Notes: generated by a model not told the origin, from the letters alone. 64,000 nucleotides of DNA from Rugamonas aquatica (GCF_009380215.1 NZ_WHUG01000001.1:682001-746000), one strand, 5' to 3'. Numbered from the stretch's first letter, positions 7,707-16,643 are shown. Made by a program: numbers and translations.

Positions 7707-9896
7707 ATGCGAAAACTCCATGCGCTTATCCTCTTTTCCTGCCTGAGCTGCCAGCTCGCCCATGCCGCCACGCGGCCCAAGATAGCCGTAGTGCTGTCAG
7801 GCGGTGGCGCCCGCGGCGGCGCCCATATCGGCGTGCTGAAGGTGCTGGAGGAACTGCGGGTGCCGGTCGATATCATCGTCGGCACCAGCGCCGGCGCCAT
7901 CGTCGGCGGGGCCTACGCCAGCGGCATGCCGCTGGCCGAGATCGAGCGCGAAATGCAGACACTCAGCACCGCCAACCTGTTCCACGACGTCGCCCGGCGC
8001 GACTTGTCCATCGCCCGCAAGACCGACGACGCGGACAGCTTTGTCGGGCCGGAGATCGGCATCGGACCGGGCGGCCTGTCGCTGCCGAAAGGCGCGGTGT
8101 CCGGCGTGGCGCTTGAGGCGCTGCTGCGCCGCCTGACCGTGCGCCAGTCCGTTCCCGACTTCGATCACCTGCCGATTCCTTTCCGCGCGGTCGCCACGGA
8201 TGTCAGCAGCGGCGAGATGGTGGTGCTCGAACACGGCAACCTGGCGCAGGCCATACGCGCCAGCATGGCCATCCCCGCCGTCATCACGCCGGTGGAAATC
8301 GACGGCCAGTTGCTGATCGACGGCGGCATTGCCCGCAACCTGCCGGTCGATGTGGCGCGCAAGATGGGCGCGGACATCATCATCGCCGTCAATATCGGCA
8401 CGCCGCTGCTCAAGCGCGACGAGATCAAATCCGTGCTGTCGATGTCGGACCAGATGGCGCGCATGCTCACCGCCAGCAACCTGCGTACTTCCCTGGCCGA
8501 GCTCAATCCACAGGTGGACGTGCTGATCGCCCCCAACCTGGCGACTATCGAATCCAGAAACTTCGATCTGCTGAAGGAGGCCGCAGCCTTGGGCGAACAG
8601 GCCGGCCACCAGGCCGCCGAGCGGCTGCAGCGCTACGCGCTGTCGACCGAGGACTATGCGGTACTGAGCGCGCGCCGCCGCTACGCCCAGGCGCCGCAAG
8701 GTGTTCTGCTATCGTCGGTGCGCATCGACGGCACGCAGCGGGTGCCGGAAGAATCCCTGCGCGGCATGATGGAGACCCGGGCCGGCGAGCAGTTCGACGC
8801 AGCCAAGGCCGAACGCGACATGCGGCGCCTGTTCGGACGCGGCGACTTCGAACACGTCAGCTATACGCTCACGCCACTGCCGGACGGACGCCATGAGCTG
8901 ACCACCACGGTCAATGAGAAATCATGGGGACCGCAATACCTGCGCCTGGGCCTGGGCGTATCGACCGACTTCGAAGGCGACTCCTTCTTCACGCTGCGCG
9001 CCATGCACCGCTGGACCTGGCTCAACGCGCTGGGCGCGGAGTGGCGCAACGACCTGGAGATCGGCCACACCGACCGTCTCAGCACCGAATGGCTGCAACC
9101 ACTGACGCCGGCGCAGCGCCTGTTCGCCAGCGCCTACCTATCGGGCGAGCGCACGCCGCTGGACATCTACTCCCAAGGCAGCCGGCTGGCGCGCTACCGC
9201 TACGAGTCGATCGCGGCGGGCCTGGACCTCGGCGTGCCGTTGGCTGAATGGGGCGAGGCGCGCGTCGGCGTTACGCGCGGCCACGTCAATCTGCTGCTGG
9301 ACACCAGTTTCCTGCCGCCGTCCGAATTTTTCCCCAAGGCGCGCACAGGCGGCGTACAACTGCGCCTGCGGGCCGATACGCTGGACAACCGCTCGTTCCC
9401 GCGCTCCGGCGTGGAGGCGGATCTGCGGGTGTTCGCTTCCCGCACCGCGCTGGGCGCGGACACCAACTACAACAAGCTGTCCTTCTCCGCGCAGACGGCG
9501 CTGGCGACCGGCCCGCACTCGCTGCAAGGGGCGCTGGAGGTTCAGCACAAGCTGGGAGAGAACGCCCTGCCCGACCACGAGATCCTATCCTTCGGCGGAT
9601 TTTTACGCATGTCGGGATACCGCACCGGCGAATTGGTGGGCAACAGCCTGCACTTCGGCCGGCTGGTCTACAACTACCGCATCTCCGCGCCCGGCCTGCT
9701 GGACGGGGCCTACATCGGCGCGTCGGCGGAGCTGGGCCGCGTCGGCAACACCGTCGACTCCCTGAACGGCGAGCAGACGGTGCGCAGCAATGCGCTGTAT
9801 CTCGCCATCGATACGCCTCTGGGACCGCTCTACTTCGGCGCCGGCCGCGCCTCACGCAACCAGACCGCCTTATACCTGCTGATCGGGAAGCCGTGA
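7707..9896 (+). CDS. Patatin-like phospholipase with BamA-type barrel (PlpD-like)
   Basis: A 729-residue protein: signal peptide (residues 1-21), patatin domain (about 25-310) with oxyanion GGGARG, nucleophile motif GTSAG (S61) and the DGG triad aspartate (D205), a POTRA-like region (about 315-390) and a C-terminal Omp85/surface-antigen barrel (about 400-729). This is the type Vd autotransporter layout of PlpD, in which the barrel secretes or displays a phospholipase A1-like domain. No Shine-Dalgarno is visible, and a -10-like TAGAGT (7695-7700) ends six bases before the ATG, so the transcript may be leaderless. Its promoter overlaps the divergent copper operator. The 3' end overlaps the convergent GNAT gene by 27 bases. 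Confidence 0.9.
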   Translation: MRKLHALILFSCLSCQLAHAATRPKIAVVLSGGGARGGAHIGVLKVLEELRVPVDIIVGTSAGAIVGGAYASGMPLAEIEREMQTLSTANLFHDVARRDLSIARKTDDADSFVGPEIGIGPGGLSLPKGAVSGVALEALLRRLTVRQSVPDFDHLPIPFRAVATDVSSGEMVVLEHGNLAQAIRASMAIPAVITPVEIDGQLLIDGGIARNLPVDVARKMGADIIIAVNIGTPLLKRDEIKSVLSMSDQMARMLTASNLRTSLAELNPQVDVLIAPNLATIESRNFDLLKEAAALGEQAGHQAAERLQRYALSTEDYAVLSARRRYAQAPQGVLLSSVRIDGTQRVPEESLRGMMETRAGEQFDAAKAERDMRRLFGRGDFEHVSYTLTPLPDGRHELTTTVNEKSWGPQYLRLGLGVSTDFEGDSFFTLRAMHRWTWLNALGAEWRNDLEIGHTDRLSTEWLQPLTPAQRLFASAYLSGERTPLDIYSQGSRLARYRYESIAAGLDLGVPLAEWGEARVGVTRGHVNLLLDTSFLPPSEFFPKARTGGVQLRLRADTLDNRSFPRSGVEADLRVFASRTALGADTNYNKLSFSAQTALATGPHSLQGALEVQHKLGENALPDHEILSFGGFLRMSGYRTGELVGNSLHFGRLVYNYRISAPGLLDGAYIGASAELGRVGNTVDSLNGEQTVRSNALYLAIDTPLGPLYFGAGRASRNQTALYLLIGKP

Positions 9897-10343
9897 CGGG
9901 ATGATCTCGGCGATCATCTCGCCATTGTCATCGATCCCGCATTCGCTGAAGCCGAAGCTGCGATAGAACGCCTGCGCCACGGCGTTGCCCGGCTTGTAGT
10001 AGATGATGATGCGATGAACATCCGGCTTGTTGTGCAGCTCGTCGAGCAGCAGCGCCATGGCTTTGCGGCCTATGCCCTTGCCCTGCTGCGGAAAGTCGAC
10101 CATGAAGCGGTAGATGCCATACAGGCCGTCAACGTCCTCGGCGCGCACGTCGTACAGCAGGAAGCCGGCCGGTTCGCCGTCGCAGTAAATCCCGCGCGTG
10201 ACGAAATCATCGTAGAACTTGGACTGTGCGATCGATACGGCATTGCTATCGAGGTAGTCGCGCTGGTGTTCTGGCAGCTCCATGTCCATGAAGCGCTCAA
10301 AATTATCGATGGTGATGTCCTGCAGTGTGACGCTTGTTGCCAT
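9870..10343 (-). CDS. GNAT N-acetyltransferase (diamine/spermidine acetyltransferase-like)
   Basis: A 157-residue GNAT protein. The acetyl-CoA loop is visible in YRFMVDFPQQGKGIGRKAM (Q-x-x-G-x-G), followed by the AVAQAFYRSFGF motif. The acidic N-terminal helix region resembles BltD/PaiA polyamine acetyltransferases, but the substrate cannot be fixed from sequence. Its start overlaps the stop of the upstream 95-residue gene by one base (TAATG), so translation is coupled. Its last 27 bases lie antisense to the 3' end of the patatin gene. Confidence 0.8.
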   Translation of the reverse strand: MATSVTLQDITIDNFERFMDMELPEHQRDYLDSNAVSIAQSKFYDDFVTRGIYCDGEPAGFLLYDVRAEDVDGLYGIYRFMVDFPQQGKGIGRKAMALLLDELHNKPDVHRIIIYYKPGNAVAQAFYRSFGFSECGIDDNGEMIAEIIPSRLPDQQV

Positions 10344-10630
10344 TAATTGAAGTCCAGTCGTTCGTGAGGTTCGAGGTCATGATACACGTCCTCCTGGTGC
10401 AGCGGAATGTAGAACTTGAGCGCTTTACCGCGATGGAAGACGCCGCGCAGCTGGTTGCAGACGCCCCATACCCGTTCATAGGAATCGGCCACGTCGATCA
10501 GCGCCCATGGGTTGTCGTCCATCCCCTCGCGCACCATGTTGACGTGGGTGACGTGGAAGAAGCGCGCCAGGCCTTCAGCCACCGTGGTTTCAGTTGCATC
10601 GCCATGCAGGCCGGATAAAATGATTTGCAT
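10343..10630 (-). CDS. Small RRM-like hypothetical protein
   Basis: A 95-residue protein. MQIILSGLHGDATETTVAEG at the N-terminus, a central MDDNPWALIDVAD strand and RGKALKFYIPL near the end give a beta-alpha-beta-beta-alpha-beta order that looks like an RNA-recognition-motif fold, with the first and last strands in the RNP positions. This assignment is by eye. It lacks the Gly-rich tail of cyanobacterial or proteobacterial RRM proteins. It lies 23 bases downstream of fabI on the same strand and is coupled to the following GNAT gene, so it may be part of the pta-ackA-fabI transcript. Confidence 0.6.
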   Translation of the reverse strand: MQIILSGLHGDATETTVAEGLARFFHVTHVNMVREGMDDNPWALIDVADSYERVWGVCNQLRGVFHRGKALKFYIPLHQEDVYHDLEPHERLDFN

Positions 10631-10653
10631 CTGCCGCTCCTTTCAGTTCGCCG

Positions 10654-11430
10654 TCAGGCGATGATATTCAGGCCGCCATCAACATACACCGTGCTACCCG
10701 TTAAACGATGCGCGTACGGCGAGGCCAGATAAGCGCAGGTATTGCCGACATCGAGAATGTCCACCAATTGACCCAGCGGCGCGCGCGCCACGGCATCGCT
10801 CAGCAGCAGGTCGAAGTCCTTCAGGCCGGAGGCGGCCCGCGTTTGCAGCGGCCCCGGCGAAATCGCGTGGACACGAATGCCGTGTGGACCCAGCTCGTAG
10901 GCGAGGTAGCGGCACGACGCCTCCAGCGCAGCCTTCACCGGTCCCATGACGTTGTAGTTCGGGACGACCTTCTCGGCGCCGTGGTAGCTCATGGCGAACA
11001 TGCTGCCGCCATCCGTCATCAGCGGCGCGGCCAGTTTGGCCATGCGGACGAAGGAATGGCAGGACACATCCATCGCCTGCAGGAAGCCGTCCAGCGAACA
11101 GTCCAGCAGCCCGCCTTGCAGATCAGCTTTCGGTGCGTAGGCTATCGAATGCACCAGGATATCGAGCTTGCCGTGTTCCGCCAGCGCCGCAAACAAGGCC
11201 TCCAGCTGGCCCGCTTGCGTAACGTCCAGCGGCAGCAGCTGCGCATCGATCTCCGCGGCCAGCGGAGCGACGTGGGGCAAGGCCTTCTCGTTCAGATACG
11301 TGAGCACGACTTCCGCACCCAGCTTACGGAAGGCCAGCGCGCAACCCCACGCGATTGAATGCTCGTTGGCGACGCCGACGACCAGCGCCCGCTTGCCGGT
11401 CAAAATGGGATATACCGTTTCCGTATTCAT
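10654..11430 (-). CDS. fabI: Enoyl-[acyl-carrier-protein] reductase FabI
   Basis: A 258-residue short-chain dehydrogenase of the FabI class, catalysing the NAD(P)H-dependent last step of fatty-acid elongation. Signs are GKRALVVGVANEHSIAWGCA (the FabI-specific glycine-poor cofactor loop), SIAYAPK, and the FabI spacing Y-x6-K in YNVMGPVK. The ATG at 11430 gives the normal length and overlaps the ackA stop by four bases (ATGA). The context with acetate kinase and phosphotransacylase suggests a paralogue tied to acetyl-P/acyl-P metabolism rather than the main fab cluster. Triclosan sensitivity cannot be judged. Confidence 0.88.
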   Translation of the reverse strand: MNTETVYPILTGKRALVVGVANEHSIAWGCALAFRKLGAEVVLTYLNEKALPHVAPLAAEIDAQLLPLDVTQAGQLEALFAALAEHGKLDILVHSIAYAPKADLQGGLLDCSLDGFLQAMDVSCHSFVRMAKLAAPLMTDGGSMFAMSYHGAEKVVPNYNVMGPVKAALEASCRYLAYELGPHGIRVHAISPGPLQTRAASGLKDFDLLLSDAVARAPLGQLVDILDVGNTCAYLASPYAHRLTGSTVYVDGGLNIIA

Positions 11431-12620
11431 GCCGCCTCCAGCAAGGCCAGGGTGTGGCGGGCGATCATCAGCTCTTCGTTGGCCGGCACTACCCACACGG
11501 GCACTCTGCTGCCGGCAGCGCTGATGCGTGCGACGCCGCGCGGATTGGCGGCGTTGGCGGCGGCGTCCAGCTCCACGCCCAGCCAGGCCGCGTCGCGGCA
11601 GACGGCGGCGCGCAAGGCGACGCTGTTCTCGCCTATGCCGCCGGAGAAGACCAGCGCATCCAGCCCGCCCAACGCGGCCGCCAGCGAACCCAGTTCACGG
11701 CCGATGCGGTACACCATCAGGGCTATGGCCTCCCTGGCGCGTGGATCGTCGCTTTGTTCCAGCGTACGCATGTCCGACGAAATGCCGGAAACGCCGAGCA
11801 GGCCGGACTCCTGGTACAGCAGCTTCTGCACAGCGCCGACGTCCATGCCCAGTTCATCGATCAGGTACAGCACCACGCCGGGATCGAGCGCGCCGCAGCG
11901 GGTGCCCATCGGCAGGCCATCGACAGCGGTAAAGCCCATCGAGCTGGCCATGCTGCGCCCGGCCGCCATCGCGCACATGCTGGCGCCATTGCCCAGGTGC
12001 GCGGCCACCACCTTGGCGCCGGCCAGCGCCGGATCGGCCTCCGGCAAGCGGCTGGCGATATATTCGTACGACAGGCCGTGGAAACCGTAGCGCCGCACGC
12101 CCTGCTCCGTGATCCGCGCCGGCAGCGCGAACGCCTGCGCCTCCGCCGGCTGGCCGACGTGGAAGGCGGTGTCGAAGCAGCCCATCTGCGGTACATCCGG
12201 CGCCATCGCCATCACGGCGCGCACCGGCGCCAGGTTGTGCGGCAGATGCAGCGGCGCCAATGGAATCAGTTTTTCCAGCGCCGCCAGCACCTGCGCGTCC
12301 AGCCGCTGCGGGCCGCTGTAGGCCACGCCGCCGTGGACGATGCGATGTCCGACCGCCACCACGCGGTGGCCTTCCAGATGCGTCTGTGCGAAGTCGATCA
12401 GGAAGCGCATGCCCGCTTCGTGGTCCAGCGGTGCGGCGGGCCAGCTGCGTTCACCGATGGAGTGTCCTTGCGCGTCCTGCGCGCTGAAACGCGTCACGCC
12501 GCTGTAAAGATTCTCGATCTTGCCCTTGAACGTCAGCGCCAGCGCGGCGCCGCTGAACAAGGAGAACTTGATGCTCGACGAGCCGGCGTTGATGACGACG
12601 ATGCTATCGTTGGGTGCCAT
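11427..12620 (-). CDS. ackA: Acetate/propionate kinase
   Basis: A 397-residue ASKHA-fold kinase that interconverts acyl phosphate plus ADP with carboxylate plus ATP. Typical motifs are INAGSSSIKFSLF at the N-terminus, FDTAFH, GFHGLSYEYIASRL, HLGNGASMCA and VFSGGIGENS. Length is normal for AckA. It follows the phosphotransacylase gene by four bases and overlaps fabI by four, so the three genes form a tight unit. Together with the Pta-like gene it should form the acetyl-CoA to acetate overflow route, or the reverse. Confidence 0.92.
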   Translation of the reverse strand: MAPNDSIVVINAGSSSIKFSLFSGAALALTFKGKIENLYSGVTRFSAQDAQGHSIGERSWPAAPLDHEAGMRFLIDFAQTHLEGHRVVAVGHRIVHGGVAYSGPQRLDAQVLAALEKLIPLAPLHLPHNLAPVRAVMAMAPDVPQMGCFDTAFHVGQPAEAQAFALPARITEQGVRRYGFHGLSYEYIASRLPEADPALAGAKVVAAHLGNGASMCAMAAGRSMASSMGFTAVDGLPMGTRCGALDPGVVLYLIDELGMDVGAVQKLLYQESGLLGVSGISSDMRTLEQSDDPRAREAIALMVYRIGRELGSLAAALGGLDALVFSGGIGENSVALRAAVCRDAAWLGVELDAAANAANPRGVARISAAGSRVPVWVVPANEELMIARHTLALLEAA

Positions 12621-12624
12621 GCGC

Positions 12625-13575
12625 TCAGCCTCCCAGAATGCGATTGCCAGCCAGCTTATTGTGTGCCACCAGCACCGCCACGGCGCAGGAGGCCAGGCGC
12701 GCGGCCACGGAATCGGCGCGGCTGGTCAGGATGATCGGCACGCGCGCGCCGAGCACAATGCCTGCCGCCGCCGCGCCGGCCATGAAGGTCAGGCTTTTGG
12801 CCAGCATATTGCCCGCCTCCAGATCGGGCGCCACGAGGATGTTCGCCCTGCCCGCAACCGGCGACACCAGGTGCTTGATCTCGGCCGCTTCCGGGTCGAT
12901 GGCGTTGTCCATCGCCAGCGGGCCGTCGAGGATGCCGCCGGTGATCTGGCCGCGGTCCGCCATTTTGCACAGCGCCGCCGCGTCGATCGTGGACGGCATC
13001 TTGGCGCTGACCGTTTCCACGGCCGCCAGTATCGCCACCTTGACCGGATCGAACTTGAGCACATGCGCCAGGTCGATGGCGTTCTGGATGATGTCGGCCT
13101 TGTCGTCCAGCGTGGGATTGATGTTGACTGCGGCGTCGGTGATAATCAATGGTTCGCTGCGGCCCGGCACGTCCATCACGAAGCAGTGACTGAGGCGGCG
13201 CCCGGTGCGCAAGCCCGTATCGCCCGCCACCACGGCGCTCATCAACTCGTCGGTGTGCAAACTGCCCTTCATCAGTACCGCTGCCTGGCCTTCGCGTATC
13301 AGCTCCACCGCGCGGAACGCCGAGGCGTGACTATGCTCGGTATCGACCAGCGGCAGCGCCGAAATATCCAGCTTCGCCTCGTCCGCCGCCTGGCGGATGC
13401 GCGCCTGTGGGCCGACCAGGATGGGGAGTATCAACCCCATGCTGGCCGCATCCAGCGCGGCCTCCAGTGCATGACGATCGCACGCATGCGCCACGGCGAC
13501 CTTCACGGGGCCGACTTTGCGCGCTGCGGCAATCAGGATTTCGTAGTACGGGTGCGGCGTATTCATGGCAGTCAT
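12625..13575 (-). CDS. Phosphate acetyl/butyryltransferase
   Basis: A 316-residue phosphotransacylase (Pta/Ptb family) converting acyl-CoA plus phosphate into acyl phosphate and CoA. Recognisable segments are LMKGSLHTDELMSAVV, GRRLSHCFVMDVP, ITDAAVNINPTLDDKADII and GRANILVAPDLEAGNMLAKS. It is the short form, without the N-terminal MaoC-like or DRTGG domains seen in some proteobacterial versions. The ATG at 13575 is preceded by GAGGAGAG at suitable distance. Acetyl versus butyryl preference is open. It is the first gene of the pta-ackA-fabI unit. Confidence 0.85.
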   Translation of the reverse strand: MTAMNTPHPYYEILIAAARKVGPVKVAVAHACDRHALEAALDAASMGLILPILVGPQARIRQAADEAKLDISALPLVDTEHSHASAFRAVELIREGQAAVLMKGSLHTDELMSAVVAGDTGLRTGRRLSHCFVMDVPGRSEPLIITDAAVNINPTLDDKADIIQNAIDLAHVLKFDPVKVAILAAVETVSAKMPSTIDAAALCKMADRGQITGGILDGPLAMDNAIDPEAAEIKHLVSPVAGRANILVAPDLEAGNMLAKSLTFMAGAAAAGIVLGARVPIILTSRADSVAARLASCAVAVLVAHNKLAGNRILGG

Positions 13576-13603
13576 CTACTCTCCTCAGCAGTAAGCCTGG
13601 GAA

Positions 13604-13631
13604 ATGATAGCAACAAATACAAATAAAGCAA
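13604..13631 (-). promoter_or_regulatory. Candidate sigma-70 promoter of the pta-ackA-fabI unit
   Basis: On the minus strand, TTGCTT (13626-13631) and TATCAT (13604-13609) are 16 bases apart in a locally AT-rich stretch 29 bases before the phosphotransacylase start. The match to consensus is partial. Confidence 0.35.
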
Positions 13632-13739
13632 TTGAATATTGCTGCGGTGCCGCATACATTTTTTTTGCCGGTTTAACCCCGTCCGCCGCCCCGCACCGTT
13701 ACATGCATGACGCCGGGCTTTTCCGGCAAAGGAGATGTC

Positions 13740-16643
13740 ATGTTGCGCCCACTGTTTGCGGTTTTCCTATTAAGTGTTTCGATGATGGCGCAGGCGCTTA
13801 CACCCCTGCCGCCCGTCATGCCGCCACGGCTGATCGTCCCGCGCGCGCAGACGCCGGTGCGCCTGCAAAGCCTGCACATCACCGCCGACATCAGCGGCGG
13901 CCTGGCGCAGACCACCGTGGAGATGGTGTTCTACAATCCCAACGCGGTCCAGCTGGAGGGCGAGCTGCAATTCCCGCTGCTGCCCGCACAGCGCGTGACC
14001 GCCTTCGCGCTCGATATCGACGGCGCGCTGCGGCCGGCGGTGCCGGTCGAAAAAGCCAAGGGGCGTTTGATCTTCGAACAGGTCGAGCGCACCCGTGTCG
14101 ATCCGGCCCTGCTGGAGACCACGCAGGGGAATAACTTCAAGCTGCGGGTCTATCCGATACCGCCACACGGCACCCGCACGGTGCAGCTGAAATATGCGGA
14201 GCCACTGCCACGCAGCGATGCCCAGCGCGTGTATCGCCTGCCGCTGGCTTACGGCGGCGGCGTCGACGAATTTGATCTGGCGCTGAATGTCCACGGTGCG
14301 AGCGCGTCGCCGCAAACACGCGGCGCGCTGGGCGGCGTGCAATTCGAACGGCAGCAGGACGGCTATCGCGCCCGCATCACCAAAACCAGCTTCCGCACCG
14401 ACGGCACGCTGGAACTGGCGCTGCCCACCACCGGGCAGCCGCAGACCTTTGTGCAGGAGTTCGACGGCGATACCTTCTTCCTGAGCGAGATCGCTGTCGC
14501 CGGCGACAACACGCATCCGGTGCGCTTGCCGCCGGCCGTACTGGGACTGTTATGGGACAGCTCCGGTTCGGGCGCGCAACGCCAGACCGATGCCGAACTG
14601 GCCGTACTGGATCAGTACTTCAAGACAGTGCGCAATGTGGACGTGCGCCTGTTCCGCCTGCGCGACCGCGCCGAGGCCAGCCAGCGGTTCCGCGTCGTCA
14701 ACGGTAACTGGAGCGCTTTGCGGGCCGCGCTGGCTGCCACGACCTACGACGGCGCCAGCGCCCTGGGCGCGTGGAAACCGGAGTCGGATATCAACGAATA
14801 TCTGATGGTCAGCGACGGACTGTCCAATTATGGCGATGCGCCCTTCCCGACCCTGGCCAAGGGCCAGCGTCTGTATGCATTGAACTCGGCGCTGGTGTCG
14901 GACAGCGCACGGCTGTCCGCACTGGCGGAGCGCAACGGCGGGCGGCTGGTGCAGTTGCAGGCGAGCCAGCCGGCGCTTGCCGCGCAAGCCTTGCTGGCCG
15001 ATGAGCTGCAATTGAGCGACATCTCTGCGACCGGCGCCAAGGACATCTCGTTCGAAGCGCGCGAGCCGCAGGACGGCATACTGCGCGTCGCCGGCCGCCT
15101 GACACACCCCTCGGCCGAGCTGACGCTGACCTTGACCCAGCAGGGCAAGAGCCGCACGATGACAGTTCCCGTGAGTGGAAGCGCGCCCTATCACCCGCTG
15201 GCCGCCGGCATGTGGGCCAGCTACCGCCTGCACGCGCTGGAAGCGGACTACGATTTGAAGCGCGGAGAAATCCGCCGCCTGGGCCAGCGCTTCGGCATGC
15301 CGACCCGCGAGACATCGCTGCTGGTGCTGGACAGGCTGGAAGACTATCTGCGCTATGATATCGAGCCGCCTGCGGCCTACAAGGAAGCCTACGCCAACCT
15401 CAAACAAAACCGCTGGACCCAACGGCGCCTCATCACCACACAGCACAGTGAGCAGATCGTGCGCGAGTTCGAGCAGAAAGTCGCGTGGTGGGAAAAGAGC
15501 TATCCGAAGTCCGGCCTGCCCAAGCGGGCCGACCTCAAGCCCATGGACGACCCGCAAGTGGAGGCAGCTCCTGTGCTGATGGAATTTGCACGCACGGTGT
15601 CCGCACCGGTCGCATCGGCAAAAGCCATGGCCTCGCCACCGCCAACACCGGTGCCCCTCGCCTACGGCCGCGCCGACCTGCGCAGGTCAGGGTCGGCCGC
15701 CACGCCTTCCCCTTCGCAGGGTGACGAGATGCCAAACGCCGGCATCCAGCTCAAGAAATGGTCGCCGAACGAACCATACCGGGCGCGCATGAAAGCGGCC
15801 AGGGGCGCCGACCTGTATGCCGTCTATCTGGACGAAAAGCCGAACTACACCAACAGCAGCGCCTTCTTCCTGGACAGCGCGGACATGCTGCTGGAACAAG
15901 GACAACGCGATCTGGCCTTGCGCGTGCTATCGAATCTGGCGGAGATGGATCTGGAAAATCGCCAGGTCTTGCGGATACTCGGCTACCGTTTGCTGCAAGC
16001 GGGCGAGCCGGCACTGGCTATTCCAGTCTTCAAGCAGGTGCTGCGTCTGGCCGAGGAAGAGCCGCAATCGTATCGCGATCTGGGCCTGGCGTATGCGGCC
16101 GCCGGGCAGGTGCAGCCTGCCGTCGACCAGTTGGCCGAGGTGTTGAACCGCCCATGGGATGCACGCTTTGCGGAGATCGAGCTGGTGACGCTGGCGGAGT
16201 TGAACGCCATCGTCGCCAAGGCTGCGGTCAAGCCGGACACCAGCCGTGTCGATCCGCGCCTGCTGCGCAATCTGCCGCTGGCCTTGCGCGCGGTGCTGAC
16301 CTGGGATGCGGACAATACCGACATCGATTTGTGGATCACCGATCCGAATGGCGAGAAGTGCTACTACGCGAACCGCTACACCTACCAGGGCGGGCGCATG
16401 TCGCGCGACTTCACCGGCGGGTATGGGCCGGAAGAGTTTTCGCTGCGGGTGGCCAAGCCGGGCAAGTATCGGGTGGAGGTCAATTCATTCGGCCATCGCC
16501 AGCAGATCGTGGCCGGCGCCACCACTGTGCAGCTGCGTTTAAGTATAGGCTTCGGTACGGCGAAACAGCGCGATCAGATGGTGACCCTGCGTTTGCGCGA
16601 TACCGGCAGCACGGCGCTGGTGGGAGAGTTCGAAGTTAATTGA
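13740..16643 (+). CDS. Secreted VIT/vWA-like, TPR and DUF2135 protein
   Basis: The start at 13740 is preceded by AAAGGAG at good distance and gives a signal peptide (MLRPLFAVFLLSVSMMAQA); earlier in-frame starts lack this. The 967-residue product has a VIT domain (about 35-160, e.g. EMVFYNPNAVQLEGELQFPL), a vWA-like region starting at WDSSGSG (D273, a MIDAS DxSxS), a low-complexity Pro/Ala segment (about 610-660), TPR-like helices (about 715-820) and a C-terminal DUF2135 domain (about 850-967, LTWDADNTDIDLWITDPNGE). VIT/vWA proteins are generally adhesion or scaffold proteins. It converges on the anti-sigma gene with an 8-base overlap. Function is not known. Confidence 0.85.
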   Translation: MLRPLFAVFLLSVSMMAQALTPLPPVMPPRLIVPRAQTPVRLQSLHITADISGGLAQTTVEMVFYNPNAVQLEGELQFPLLPAQRVTAFALDIDGALRPAVPVEKAKGRLIFEQVERTRVDPALLETTQGNNFKLRVYPIPPHGTRTVQLKYAEPLPRSDAQRVYRLPLAYGGGVDEFDLALNVHGASASPQTRGALGGVQFERQQDGYRARITKTSFRTDGTLELALPTTGQPQTFVQEFDGDTFFLSEIAVAGDNTHPVRLPPAVLGLLWDSSGSGAQRQTDAELAVLDQYFKTVRNVDVRLFRLRDRAEASQRFRVVNGNWSALRAALAATTYDGASALGAWKPESDINEYLMVSDGLSNYGDAPFPTLAKGQRLYALNSALVSDSARLSALAERNGGRLVQLQASQPALAAQALLADELQLSDISATGAKDISFEAREPQDGILRVAGRLTHPSAELTLTLTQQGKSRTMTVPVSGSAPYHPLAAGMWASYRLHALEADYDLKRGEIRRLGQRFGMPTRETSLLVLDRLEDYLRYDIEPPAAYKEAYANLKQNRWTQRRLITTQHSEQIVREFEQKVAWWEKSYPKSGLPKRADLKPMDDPQVEAAPVLMEFARTVSAPVASAKAMASPPPTPVPLAYGRADLRRSGSAATPSPSQGDEMPNAGIQLKKWSPNEPYRARMKAARGADLYAVYLDEKPNYTNSSAFFLDSADMLLEQGQRDLALRVLSNLAEMDLENRQVLRILGYRLLQAGEPALAIPVFKQVLRLAEEEPQSYRDLGLAYAAAGQVQPAVDQLAEVLNRPWDARFAEIELVTLAELNAIVAKAAVKPDTSRVDPRLLRNLPLALRAVLTWDADNTDIDLWITDPNGEKCYYANRYTYQGGRMSRDFTGGYGPEEFSLRVAKPGKYRVEVNSFGHRQQIVAGATTVQLRLSIGFGTAKQRDQMVTLRLRDTGSTALVGEFEVN

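Noticed and set aside
13639-13668. A TGCG-GTGC-CGCA hairpin followed by eight T
   Set aside because: The stem is only four to five pairs with a tiny loop, and no plus-strand gene ends just upstream, so it is not called a terminator.
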